Shown here: positions 1 to 6,837 of the stretch, piece by piece
Layout: the number at the start of each line of letters is the position of its first letter
How positions within the stretch are numbered: position 1 is the first letter of the stretch
Assembly: GCA_035651635.1 (NCBI GenBank)
Contig: DASRFK010000175.1
Span: 1 to 16,443, forward strand
DNA from: JANXQE01 sp035651635
Lineage (GTDB): Bacteria; Verrucomicrobiota; Verrucomicrobiia; Limisphaerales; UBA8199
Reading direction: 5' to 3'
Length of the DNA stretch: 16,443 nucleotides
The notes under the pieces: generated by a model
Told to the model about the DNA's origin: nothing
Databases searched by the model: none
The model's input: only the letters and a program-made list of their open reading frames with translations
Translations under genes and position numbers: made by a program

Positions 1-1479
1 CCGAGCGCCAAAAACAAGCCGGCGCTCGACTTCCTGGAAGCAACCTGTCGCGAGTATCAGCAGCCGCTTAACGGAGGGTCGGTTTTCCGCCTGCCGGTCG
101 GCTTTGCCGCGGAGTTCGCGTTTCGACTGAACCCGGAATCCCAACCAGGCAGGGCAGGGGACATGATCGATTCGAACTCGCGTCTCACTCAATCATCCGG
201 CCATGCTCCCGGAGTTGGAAGCGCGGCCCGGTTCGACATGTGCCGCAGCATTGCGCTGGAAACCACGGACGTGGGCGCGATTCAGGAGCAGATCCGAAAA
301 GCTTCTGTTGTGCGGACGCGCTCGCCCTCAAATTGCGCGGTGCCCAGAACCGAACTAGAGAGACAGTTATGCCGGCTTTGGGAGCAATTGCTCCGGGTCG
401 AGCCGGTGGGAGTGAACGACGACTTTTTCGCGTTGGGCGGCCATTCGCTGCTGGCCGTTCGGATGTTTGCCGAAATCGAGAAACTGCTTGGGCGCAAATT
501 TCCACTCGTCACCTTGTTTCAGGCGCCCACGATCGAGGAGTTGGCCCTTGTCCTCGAGCGGGAACAAGGCGCGGGTTCCTTGCTGGTCCCGATTCAACCG
601 GCGGGAGACAAGCCGCCGTTATTTCTCGTGCATGGAGCCGGTGGCGACGTGCTTTGGGGTTACGCCAACCTGGCCGCGCATCTGCCGCCGGACCAACCGG
701 TTTTTGGCATCAGGTCGTCGTCGGGCTCGCATGCGGACCAAAACGCCAGCCTGCACCTCGAGGAAATGGCTCGGTCCTATCTCGACGTCGTGCGGACGCG
801 CCAGCCGCAAGGCCCGTATTATTTGGGAGGCTATTGTTTCGGCGGCAATGTGGCCTACGAGATGGCTCGCCAGTTGCGCCTGCAAGGCCAGCCGGTCGCG
901 CTGGTGGTGTTGCTCGATGCCGCACCGGCTAATGCCGGCTACGAAAGGGTCACTTGGTGGCGCCCGGCGTTTGCCTGGCACTTTGCACGCAACCTGTGCG
1001 TCTGGCTGGAAGACTTCGTCGCCCTGAAACCAGAAGACCGCCGCCGCTTGATTGGCCGCAAACTTCGGGCCGTTGGCCGCAAACTCGCTCGACGGCTTAA
1101 CCTGGCGCGGGGTCCCGCAGCCTTTGACCTCGAGGAAGTCATCGACCCGCGGCATTTCCCCGAGCACGAACTGAAGCTGTGGCAGGTCCATCTTGAAGCG
1201 CTGATTGCCCACATCGAACGGCCCTATGCGGGTCGCGTAGCCCTGCTGCGCACGCGCGGTCAACCGCTTTTCTGTTCGCTCGAAAATGATTTTTGCTGGG
1301 GCAAATTGATTGCGGGCAATTTCACCGTGCACTGCATTCCCGGATCGCACGAGAACATTTTTATGGAGCCGAACGTTCGCGTGCTGGCCTCGGAAATGGC
1401 GAAGCTGCTCCAGGAGACTGGCAGCCACTCGAAGCTTTCGGAGGTTGGCCGCCTTACTGAGCCTGTTACCCATCTATGA
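1..1479 (+). CDS. Assembly-line protein C-terminus: (FkbH-like tail)-carrier protein-thioesterase, 5' partial
   Basis: The reading frame is open from base 1, so the gene starts upstream; ATG 163 is probably internal. Numbering below is from that ATG. Residues encoded before it (KNKPALDFLE, then ...GGSVFRLP) resemble the end of FkbH-like HAD domains found before carrier domains; this is an inference from memory. A carrier protein follows at about residues 63-140, with the phosphopantetheine site in DDFFALGGHS (Ser95, codon 445-447). A type I thioesterase (alpha/beta hydrolase) follows at about 143-420: FLVHGAGG, a nucleophile elbow GGYCFGG with Cys225 (codon 835-837) where Ser is usual, candidate Asp252 in VVLLDAAP, and His396 in GSHENIF. 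This architecture releases a finished peptide or polyketide chain by hydrolysis or cyclisation. The TGA overlaps the ATG of the exporter by 4 nt (ATGA), which suggests translational coupling. The adenylation and condensation modules must lie off-window, so the product cannot be predicted. Confidence 0.
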   Translation, partial: PSAKNKPALDFLEATCREYQQPLNGGSVFRLPVGFAAEFAFRLNPESQPGRAGDMIDSNSRLTQSSGHAPGVGSAARFDMCRSIALETTDVGAIQEQIRKASVVRTRSPSNCAVPRTELERQLCRLWEQLLRVEPVGVNDDFFALGGHSLLAVRMFAEIEKLLGRKFPLVTLFQAPTIEELALVLEREQGAGSLLVPIQPAGDKPPLFLVHGAGGDVLWGYANLAAHLPPDQPVFGIRSSSGSHADQNASLHLEEMARSYLDVVRTRQPQGPYYLGGYCFGGNVAYEMARQLRLQGQPVALVVLLDAAPANAGYERVTWWRPAFAWHFARNLCVWLEDFVALKPEDRRRLIGRKLRAVGRKLARRLNLARGPAAFDLEEVIDPRHFPEHELKLWQVHLEALIAHIERPYAGRVALLRTRGQPLFCSLENDFCWGKLIAGNFTVHCIPGSHENIFMEPNVRVLASEMAKLLQETGSHSKLSEVGRLTEPVTHL

Positions 1480-3122
1480 CCTTACTGCGATTTCTGCTGA
1501 AGACCTGCCGTGGCCTGATGTTCTGGACGATTGTCACCTCAGTCCTGAGCGGCGCGTGCAACGCTGGTTTGGTGGGCCTGGTCAGCAGCGCCTTGACGCG
1601 CACCCGCCCGGCCACGCGCGCCTTCATCTGGGCTTTCGTCGCGCTGGGCGTGGGGAAGGTGGCCAGCAACCTGGTCTCCCAGGTTGTGCTGGCCCGTTTT
1701 TCCCAGGGGGCCATCGCCCGGTTGCGACGCGACTTGATCAGCCAGATTCTCGGTGTGCCGCTTCGCCAATTGGAAGAGATCGGCTCCGCGCGGATCCTGG
1801 TGGGGCTGACCGACGACATCTTCAACATCACCCAGGCCTTATTGGCCATCCCGGTCGTGGCGGTAAACGTGGCCATCCTTCTGGGCGGCGCTGCTTACCT
1901 CGGGTGGCTATCCTGGCAAATCCTGGCCGCCGTGGCGGTCCTGATTGTTCTGGGAGGAGTGGGCTATCGCTTAATGGTCGGGCGGGCCTTTCACTGGTTA
2001 AATTATGCGCGGGCGGAGGAGGATCGGTTGTTCGGCTACTTTCGCGCGCTGACAGAGGGCATCAAAGAACTCAAATTGCATCGGAGCCGGCGCAGTGCCT
2101 TTTACCAAAACATCCGTGACACGACCGATACCTACCAGGCGCACAACGTCGCCGCCGAAACGTGCTTTATCACCGCCCAGAACTGGAACCATTTTCTCTA
2201 TTTCGCGCTGATTGGCGTCATTTTGTTCGTGGTGCCGCGCTTTGCCGCGTTCAACCGGGAAACCTTGACCGGTTACGTCGTGACTTCGCTTTACCTGATG
2301 GGCCCGCTGGCCGGCGTGATGACCAGCATTTCTCTCTTCGGCCGCGCCAGTGTGGCTCTCCACAAAGTCCAAGAGCTTGGCGTATCCCTGTCATCACATG
2401 CCACCGAGGGTTGCTCCTTCCAAGAGTCTGAGAGCGAGACCACCTTCTCTCGCCTCGAGTTTAAAGGTATCGTTCATTCCTATCATCGCGAAGCCGAGGA
2501 TAGCCATTTCGTACTGGGACCGCTCGACTTGACCTTCCGTCCTGGAGAACTGGTCTTTCTGGTCGGCGGCAATGGCAGCGGCAAGTCGACCTTGCTCAAG
2601 ATCATCGCCGGATTGTACGTGCCCGAGGGCGGCGAGGTTCGGCTCGACGGTCGCCTGATCACCGACGAGAACCGGGACCAGTACCGCCAGCTCTTTTCGG
2701 CCGTGTTCGCCGACTTTTACCTGTTCGACAATTTTCTGGGATTGCATAGCAAGAACCTGGATTCGCAGGCTGAGGAGTACCTCGCCTTGCTCCACCTGCA
2801 GCACAAGGTCAAGATCCGCAACGGCGCATTGTCTACTACCGCGGTCTCGCAAGGCCAACGCAAGCGCCTGGCTTTGTTAACCGCCTATCTCGAGGATCGC
2901 CCCTTTTATCTCTTCGACGAATGGGCTGCCGACCAAGACCCCTATTTCAAAAACATTTTCTACACCCAACTCCTGCCCGAGCTCAAAGCCCGCGGCAAAA
3001 CCGTGCTCGTCATTTCGCACGACGACAAATACTTCGAGGCCGGAGATCGCGTCATCAAACTCGATTACGGCAAGTTGGCGGTAAGTTCCTCGGCGGTTCC
3101 TGAAGCCGGAGTACTGGTCTGA
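1476..3122 (+). CDS. Cyclic-peptide/siderophore-type ABC exporter, fused membrane and ATPase domains (SyrD/PvdE/YojI family)
   Basis: A 548-residue half-transporter that would export the product of the upstream assembly line across the inner membrane as a dimer. Six hydrophobic segments are visible at roughly 13-38, 50-72, 121-143, 146-165, 238-256 and 266-288. The TEGIKELKLHRSRR stretch near 193-206 is characteristic of the SyrD/PvdE group. The nucleotide-binding domain (about 325-535) is complete: Walker A GGNGSGKST (364-372, Lys370), signature VSQGQ (Ser458; SQGQ instead of the usual SGGQ, as often seen in this family), Walker B YLFDEW (Asp481, Glu482) and H-loop ISHDD (His515). The start ATG overlaps the stop of the carrier/thioesterase gene, and no separate Shine-Dalgarno is seen, consistent with coupled translation. 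Siderophore or lipopeptide export are both possible; substrate unknown. Confidence 0.
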   Translation: MTLLRFLLKTCRGLMFWTIVTSVLSGACNAGLVGLVSSALTRTRPATRAFIWAFVALGVGKVASNLVSQVVLARFSQGAIARLRRDLISQILGVPLRQLEEIGSARILVGLTDDIFNITQALLAIPVVAVNVAILLGGAAYLGWLSWQILAAVAVLIVLGGVGYRLMVGRAFHWLNYARAEEDRLFGYFRALTEGIKELKLHRSRRSAFYQNIRDTTDTYQAHNVAAETCFITAQNWNHFLYFALIGVILFVVPRFAAFNRETLTGYVVTSLYLMGPLAGVMTSISLFGRASVALHKVQELGVSLSSHATEGCSFQESESETTFSRLEFKGIVHSYHREAEDSHFVLGPLDLTFRPGELVFLVGGNGSGKSTLLKIIAGLYVPEGGEVRLDGRLITDENRDQYRQLFSAVFADFYLFDNFLGLHSKNLDSQAEEYLALLHLQHKVKIRNGALSTTAVSQGQRKRLALLTAYLEDRPFYLFDEWAADQDPYFKNIFYTQLLPELKARGKTVLVISHDDKYFEAGDRVIKLDYGKLAVSSSAVPEAGVLV

Positions 3123-3131
3123 GCCGGGTAG

Positions 3132-3503
3132 TTAGCTCTTTTTCATCGGCCAACGGGCCTCGACCAGGGCTTTATAGCCGCCGATGAGTGAAAAGACATT
3201 CCGGTAACCCATCTTCTGGGCCGCCGAAGCCGTCAGCACCGAGCGGTATCCTCCGCCACAATACATAATGATCTCGCGATCCGGATCCGGGATTGTCTTT
3301 TCCAGGTCTCGTTCGAGGATGCCTTTGCCCAGGTGAATCGCTTCCGCCGCGTGGTCTTTCTCCCACTCTTTATCTTCCCGCACGTCCACCAGCACTGCTT
3401 GAGGGTTCTTAGCCAGGCGCTCGCGCGCTTGCTCGATAGTGATCTCTTTGACGTAAGGCCGTTCCTGGGTGACCAGTTTCAGAAATCCCGGTGAGTGTTC
3501 CAT
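3132..3503 (-). CDS. Single-domain rhodanese-like sulfurtransferase
   Basis: A 123-residue cytoplasmic protein consisting of one rhodanese domain (about residues 18-118), without a signal peptide or fused partner. The domain opens with ITIEQARERL and carries the family's VLVDVREDKEWEKDHAAEAIHL segment (37-58). The active-site loop is YCGGGYRS with Cys82, the six-residue CxxxxR loop typical of sulfur-accepting rhodaneses rather than Cdc25 phosphatases. It would carry a persulfide on Cys82 in sulfur transfer; donor and acceptor are unknown. It is convergent with the ABC exporter (9 nt between the two stop codons) and has no clear terminator. There is no good Shine-Dalgarno before the ATG. It sits more than 300 bp from the next minus-strand gene, so it is probably transcribed alone. 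Confidence 0.
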   Translation of the reverse strand: MEHSPGFLKLVTQERPYVKEITIEQARERLAKNPQAVLVDVREDKEWEKDHAAEAIHLGKGILERDLEKTIPDPDREIIMYCGGGYRSVLTASAAQKMGYRNVFSLIGGYKALVEARWPMKKS

Positions 3504-3591
3504 GGCCCGAACCTAATCCGGGAACGCAGATGCGCAAAGGCGAAAAACCAAACTGACCACGGCGGAGGCGCATTTTGACACTACCACCCGA

Positions 3592-3616
3592 GGTAGAGAT
3601 GTCGCGCTGCGACTCC
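3592..3616 (+). repeat. REP-like repeat, diverged copy A
   Basis: This 25-nt stretch begins GGTAGAGATGTCGCGC and contains a small hairpin, GTCGC-GCT-GCGAC. It matches the reverse complement of copy B (3697-3723) at 18 of the first 22 positions, with a shared 11-nt core TCGCGCTGCGA. The two copies are therefore in inverted orientation about 80 bp apart, in the 313-bp gap between the rhodanese gene and the beta-helix gene. The rest of this gap (3504-3591 and 3724-3816) shows no gene that I can support. Confidence 0.
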
Positions 3617-3678
3617 GGGCCGCGTATTGGTTGGCGGCGCACCGAATGAAACTTTTGTGTACCGGATCTGGTTTTGTT

Positions 3679-3697
3679 CCGCCCGCTGTACGGGCGG
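3679..3697. repeat. Perfect hairpin CCGCCCG-CTGTA-CGGGCGG
   Basis: A 7-bp perfect GC stem with a 5-nt loop, abutting copy B of the REP-like repeat (they share base 3697). With copy B it makes a two-hairpin element. No T-run follows on either strand, so it does not look like an intrinsic terminator; a REP/BIME-type element is more likely. Confidence 0.
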
Positions 3698-3723
3698 GGA
3701 CATCGCAGCGCGATGTCCCTACC
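3697..3723 (-). repeat. REP-like palindromic repeat, copy B
   Basis: A 10-bp perfect stem, GGGACATCGC-AGC-GCGATGTCCC (3697-3719), followed by TACC. It is the better-preserved partner of copy A, which lies upstream in inverted orientation. Read on the minus strand it begins GGTAGGGACATCGCGC. The extragenic location, strong symmetry and inverted pairing fit repetitive extragenic palindromes of the kind mobilised by RAYT transposases, but no transposase is in this window. Confidence 0.
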
Positions 3724-3816
3724 AAAATGAATGCATTGACTCGGGCAACGCAAGGAACCTCGGCAGCGCTGCTGGTTAAAACGGCGGCGCTCGACCAAGA
3801 CGTCGCTACACTATGC

Positions 3817-5346
3817 TTATCGCTTGAGTCTAAAAAACTTGGCGTTTGAAGCCGGGATCAGCGTGGCGCTCACGCCGGTGAGGTTTGTGATGTAGGTGTT
3901 GGATGCCGCGGTCCAGCTCGCCGGGATCATTTGGTCGGAACTGTAGAGCCGAAAATCCTGGGCGTACAAAGGCCAGCTCAAAATCGAGTTCCTGCCGTTC
4001 AAGCTGACGCCCAGAGCGGGAGCGGGATAGGGGTCATACGGGCCGAATGCGGAGGCCGTGCCGGTCGTGCTTTCGAACGCGCCCAGGTCCAGAGCGGAAC
4101 GCCGGATCCGCCAAAACCGGTTCGTGGCTTCGTCCTTGTAATATTCCTCGCCAGGCACAGCCGACGCCACCGCCGAGGCGGCACCGATGCAAACGCTCCC
4201 GCTGGCGAGTGTGAAATCTTTGGCGGCAGGATTGCGAAATCCGGGAGCACCGGAGCGAATCGACCCAACCAGCGGTCCACTGGCAGCGTTGGTTTGAAGC
4301 CAATTGTTCTGTCCGACAACCGTTGCATTGTTGGTATCTTCGATCAACACCGCGGTTTTGGTGCCGTAAATAATGTTGTCGGAGATTTCGGCGGTCATGT
4401 GGGTGGCGTCGGCGTTGGAAACGTGCACGAGCGCCGAGTTGGTGTTCACCCCTACGAACGTATTGTAAAGCATATGCAACGAGAGGGTCAGGTTCGCCAG
4501 GCCGGAATCGTTGTAAAGGGCGACGACCTGGGAATGATTGCCCGGCAGGTTGTTTTGGACGAACACATTTCCAAGGAGGGTCATGGTTTGCGTAAACGGG
4601 CCCGTGCCGCTGAAATCGTCGTCGCTCATTAAATCCCCTTCGTAATTGTTGGCCCGGGCAAACCAGTTGTACTGCAGATAGGAGCTGCGGCAACGGATGT
4701 GGAAATTCTCGCCTTGCACACTGTCGTGCACGTAACAATACCGCATCGTGAGGAAGCCACCATACACATAAATGTTGTGGGTCGGCGCGGATGACGAAGC
4801 GCCGAGATTCCCATTCGCGTTAAACTCGCAGAACTCGACCGTGGCCTGACTGTTCTGGGTGCCGCCCGTCAGCCCGTTGTCGTTCTGGTAAAAAACACAG
4901 TCCTTGATGTAGAGATTCGTCGTTCCGTTATAATAGCGAATCCCCGCCGAATTGAAGGAAGCCGTGCGGGCATGCTTAAAAACGATCCCAGAGATATTAT
5001 ATCCGTTCGCGCCGCTGAACTGCCAACCGCCTCGGCCGCGGTCGCCCGCCGTGTAACTGCCCGGCGCATTTTCGACCAACGTTGAGCCAAAATCCCAGAC
5101 CGGCGGGTGAGCTGGGTCGAGGGCACGAATTGTGATCGGATTCGTTACCGAGGCCTGCGTGGTCAGATACACGCGAAATGCGTAGGTCCCGCCCGCGATC
5201 ACTACCTGGTCGCCCGCGACCGCGCTCTCAATTTTGGCGTAACTATCATTGGTCGTGACATTGATGATTTTGGCTGAGCTTGATCCAGGCAGGATGAAAA
5301 GCAAAAGAGCGGCGCACAAAGGGGGGGCCAAATCGCGAAACTTCAT
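3817..5346 (-). CDS. Secreted right-handed parallel beta-helix protein (pectate-lyase-like fold)
   Basis: Start taken at the ATG at 5346 (509 residues), because the next residues (MKFRDLAPPLCAALLLFILP, then GSSSA) form a clear signal peptide with likely cleavage after SSSA. An in-frame ATG 99 nt upstream would put 33 charged residues before it. The mature N-terminus (INVTTNDSYAKIESAVAGDQVVIAGGTY) is the usual entry of secreted beta-helix proteins. Asn-rich coils follow from about residue 110 to 390 (YNISGIVFKH, LYIKDCVFYQND, ATVEFCEFNANG, LTMRYCYVHDS, SDNIIYG). The last 65 residues form a separate small domain (ISWP-like 'ILSWPLYAQDFRLYSS' through the terminal FFRLKR), a tail I associate with secreted verrucomicrobial proteins. 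Such folds often bind or cleave polysaccharides, but no catalytic residues can be assigned. No Shine-Dalgarno is obvious. It is probably monocistronic: 206 bp from the Nudix gene and over 300 bp from the rhodanese. Confidence 0.
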   Translation of the reverse strand: MKFRDLAPPLCAALLLFILPGSSSAKIINVTTNDSYAKIESAVAGDQVVIAGGTYAFRVYLTTQASVTNPITIRALDPAHPPVWDFGSTLVENAPGSYTAGDRGRGGWQFSGANGYNISGIVFKHARTASFNSAGIRYYNGTTNLYIKDCVFYQNDNGLTGGTQNSQATVEFCEFNANGNLGASSSAPTHNIYVYGGFLTMRYCYVHDSVQGENFHIRCRSSYLQYNWFARANNYEGDLMSDDDFSGTGPFTQTMTLLGNVFVQNNLPGNHSQVVALYNDSGLANLTLSLHMLYNTFVGVNTNSALVHVSNADATHMTAEISDNIIYGTKTAVLIEDTNNATVVGQNNWLQTNAASGPLVGSIRSGAPGFRNPAAKDFTLASGSVCIGAASAVASAVPGEEYYKDEATNRFWRIRRSALDLGAFESTTGTASAFGPYDPYPAPALGVSLNGRNSILSWPLYAQDFRLYSSDQMIPASWTAASNTYITNLTGVSATLIPASNAKFFRLKR

Positions 5347-5552
5347 AAATCGCAAAGGTGGAACAAGAGCATCGGCTGTGCCAAGCAGCTCAGCATCCCT
5401 TGTCTGTGTTCGGATACGCAACCCAATGCCGTCGGAACGCCGCATTCATGCGGCAGCAGCAACGTAACTGAAGAGCTCAGCTTTCGGTTTTCCCAATCTG
5501 CGGTCGCCCCGAATCTGTGGGGTGAGTTGCTCCCGTAGGTTCCGACAGGAGT

Positions 5553-6053
5553 TCACGGCGGCCGGAAATACACCTTGGTGTTTTCGTGCACGTCGGCCGA
5601 AGCCAAAATCTGCGCGGGGGTTAGCCACAAGTACTCGCCATGCTGATCTCGAGGGAGCCGCGTCGCGTCTAGAGTCAACCGCAGTTCGTGCGCCAGAACA
5701 ATGTAATGCGTCCCGAAACCGGGCAGCTCAAAGCGATTGGTTGGATAGAGGTGCTCGTACACCCCGACGAGCCGTGCTTCTGACAACGGAACCTCGACTC
5801 CAAGCTCCTCCTTGGTCACCCGGTTAAACGCCGCAGCCAATCTCTCGTTCTTCGAGATGCGGCTTCCGGGCACGAAGAGCAAGCCTTTGGCCGGTTCATT
5901 CAGCCGCCGTCCAACCAGCACGCGGTCTCCCGGGGTGCGCACGATTAAGTCGATGGCCACCAGCGGCGTCAGGCGGATAACATCGGCAAACTCTGCGGGC
6001 GTTACCCATTCTCCGGGCGCAGGCTCGCGCTTGGATTCGTCTCTGCGATTCAT
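5553..6053 (-). CDS. Nudix hydrolase, GDP-mannose mannosyl hydrolase (Gmm/WcaH/NudD) type
   Basis: A 166-residue cytoplasmic enzyme. The central block NEPAKGLLFVPGSRISKNE (52-70) closely follows the GDP-mannose mannosyl hydrolase pattern NxPAxxxxFVPGGRxxKdE, and the helix AAAFNRVTKEELG (73-85) completes the Nudix region. As in Gmm, the box departs from the general Nudix consensus. The C-terminal part HGEYLWLTPAQIL (138-150) contains His138, which I place at the general-base histidine of the family. Known members hydrolyse GDP-mannose or GDP-glucose to GDP and free sugar. One oddity is the GG of the FVPGGR motif reading GS (Gly63-Ser64). The ATG overlaps the stop of the upstream thioesterase by 4 nt, so it is the last gene of the GH127/thioesterase/Nudix operon. 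No strong terminator was found after its stop. Confidence 0.
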   Translation of the reverse strand: MNRRDESKREPAPGEWVTPAEFADVIRLTPLVAIDLIVRTPGDRVLVGRRLNEPAKGLLFVPGSRISKNERLAAAFNRVTKEELGVEVPLSEARLVGVYEHLYPTNRFELPGFGTHYIVLAHELRLTLDATRLPRDQHGEYLWLTPAQILASADVHENTKVYFRPP

Positions 6054-6808
6054 ACAGCCGTCCAGATTAACTCGGCCCGGCAGACCTCCGCCTGGTCAGA
6101 GTTGGTGATCGAATGCTCCATCCGCAATGGGCTCCGTTCGTGCGAATGGATCGACACCGAATCAGCCCAACGTGTTTCTCCAACATAGTTGAGCTCGATA
6201 CTTCGCAACAGATGGTTGCGGAGGAAATCCGCCGGGTACGAGTCCAACAGCCAGCCCACATACCGGGCACTGTTCACGTGGCCGTTGACGTCAATGTCCG
6301 AATAGCGGGCCTGAGTGCTCAGGACTGCGCGTGAAGCTTTGGTGTCCAGTTCCGGCAACTTTTGCGCTTCGCGGCCAATGGCAAGCCGCGTTACTTGCGA
6401 AGGAACTTGAAGCGTTAGTTTATCCAGGCGCTGAGGCCTATGGCTGGCAGCGTCCAGCACCAGCCAGCTACTGGTCCCGGCGACCAACCGCAGGCCGGTG
6501 GGATCTCCTAGTTCGAAATCGCGCAACGCGAACACGCCGCGCGTGCCTCTTGGCCAGGTAATTGATTCCACAAGCTGGCCCCAGGTGGGATGTGTCTCAA
6601 TCTGCACGAGCAAACGTGAAAGAACCCAAAAACGGTTCTGCCGCGCCAGGTCGCCGTAGCCGATTCCGAGCTGCTCGGCATGATTCCAGGCTGCTTCCAC
6701 GAACCAGCGACAGATCGCTTCGGCGGTGGCGCGTTTGGCGAAGTCGACGTCGTAGGAACGGACTCGTTGCTGCTCGCGCCAGACGCCGGGTTCGGCTGGC
6801 GGAGCCAT
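6050..6808 (-). CDS. Acyl-ACP thioesterase, FatA/FatB-like double hotdog
   Basis: A 252-residue protein from the ATG at 6808, which has a GGGGAG-type Shine-Dalgarno about 10 nt upstream. A TTG at 6841 would add 11 residues and overlap the GH127 stop as TTGA; I prefer the ATG. Two hotdog repeats are visible. The first contains VRSYDVDFAKRAT and FWVLSRLLVQIE; the second opens RYSDIDVNGHVNSARYVGWLLDS. That motif matches the plant FatB segment DLDVNQHVNNxKYIGW. Asp173, Asn175 and His177 are conserved, and Glu211 (LNYVGE) falls 34 residues after the His, as in FatB. The neighbouring Cys of plant enzymes is Thr212 here. It would hydrolyse acyl-ACP to free fatty acid in the cytosol. Its place between a secreted glycosidase and a Nudix enzyme is unusual, and the stop overlaps the Nudix start. 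Confidence 0.
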   Translation of the reverse strand: MAPPAEPGVWREQQRVRSYDVDFAKRATAEAICRWFVEAAWNHAEQLGIGYGDLARQNRFWVLSRLLVQIETHPTWGQLVESITWPRGTRGVFALRDFELGDPTGLRLVAGTSSWLVLDAASHRPQRLDKLTLQVPSQVTRLAIGREAQKLPELDTKASRAVLSTQARYSDIDVNGHVNSARYVGWLLDSYPADFLRNHLLRSIELNYVGETRWADSVSIHSHERSPLRMEHSITNSDQAEVCRAELIWTAV

Positions 6809-6837
6809 GGCCGGTTGATTCTCCCCGCTCTGACTGC

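Noticed and set aside
1310..2119. 269-residue plus-strand open frame spanning the carrier/exporter junction
   Set aside because: Out of frame with both neighbouring genes, which carry clear motifs; its sequence is Arg/Gly-rich and low in structure.
3631..3849. 72-residue plus-strand open frame across the repeat region
   Set aside because: It reads straight through the REP-like palindromes, overlaps the end of the beta-helix gene on the other strand and has no family features; probably spurious.
5505..5521. CCCC-loop-GGGG hairpin as a terminator of the Nudix operon
   Set aside because: The stem is only 4 bp and no T-run follows on the minus strand.
5446..5628. 60-residue minus-strand open frame at the end of the Nudix gene
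   Set aside because: It overlaps the Nudix 3' end in another frame and has no supporting motif or ribosome-binding site.
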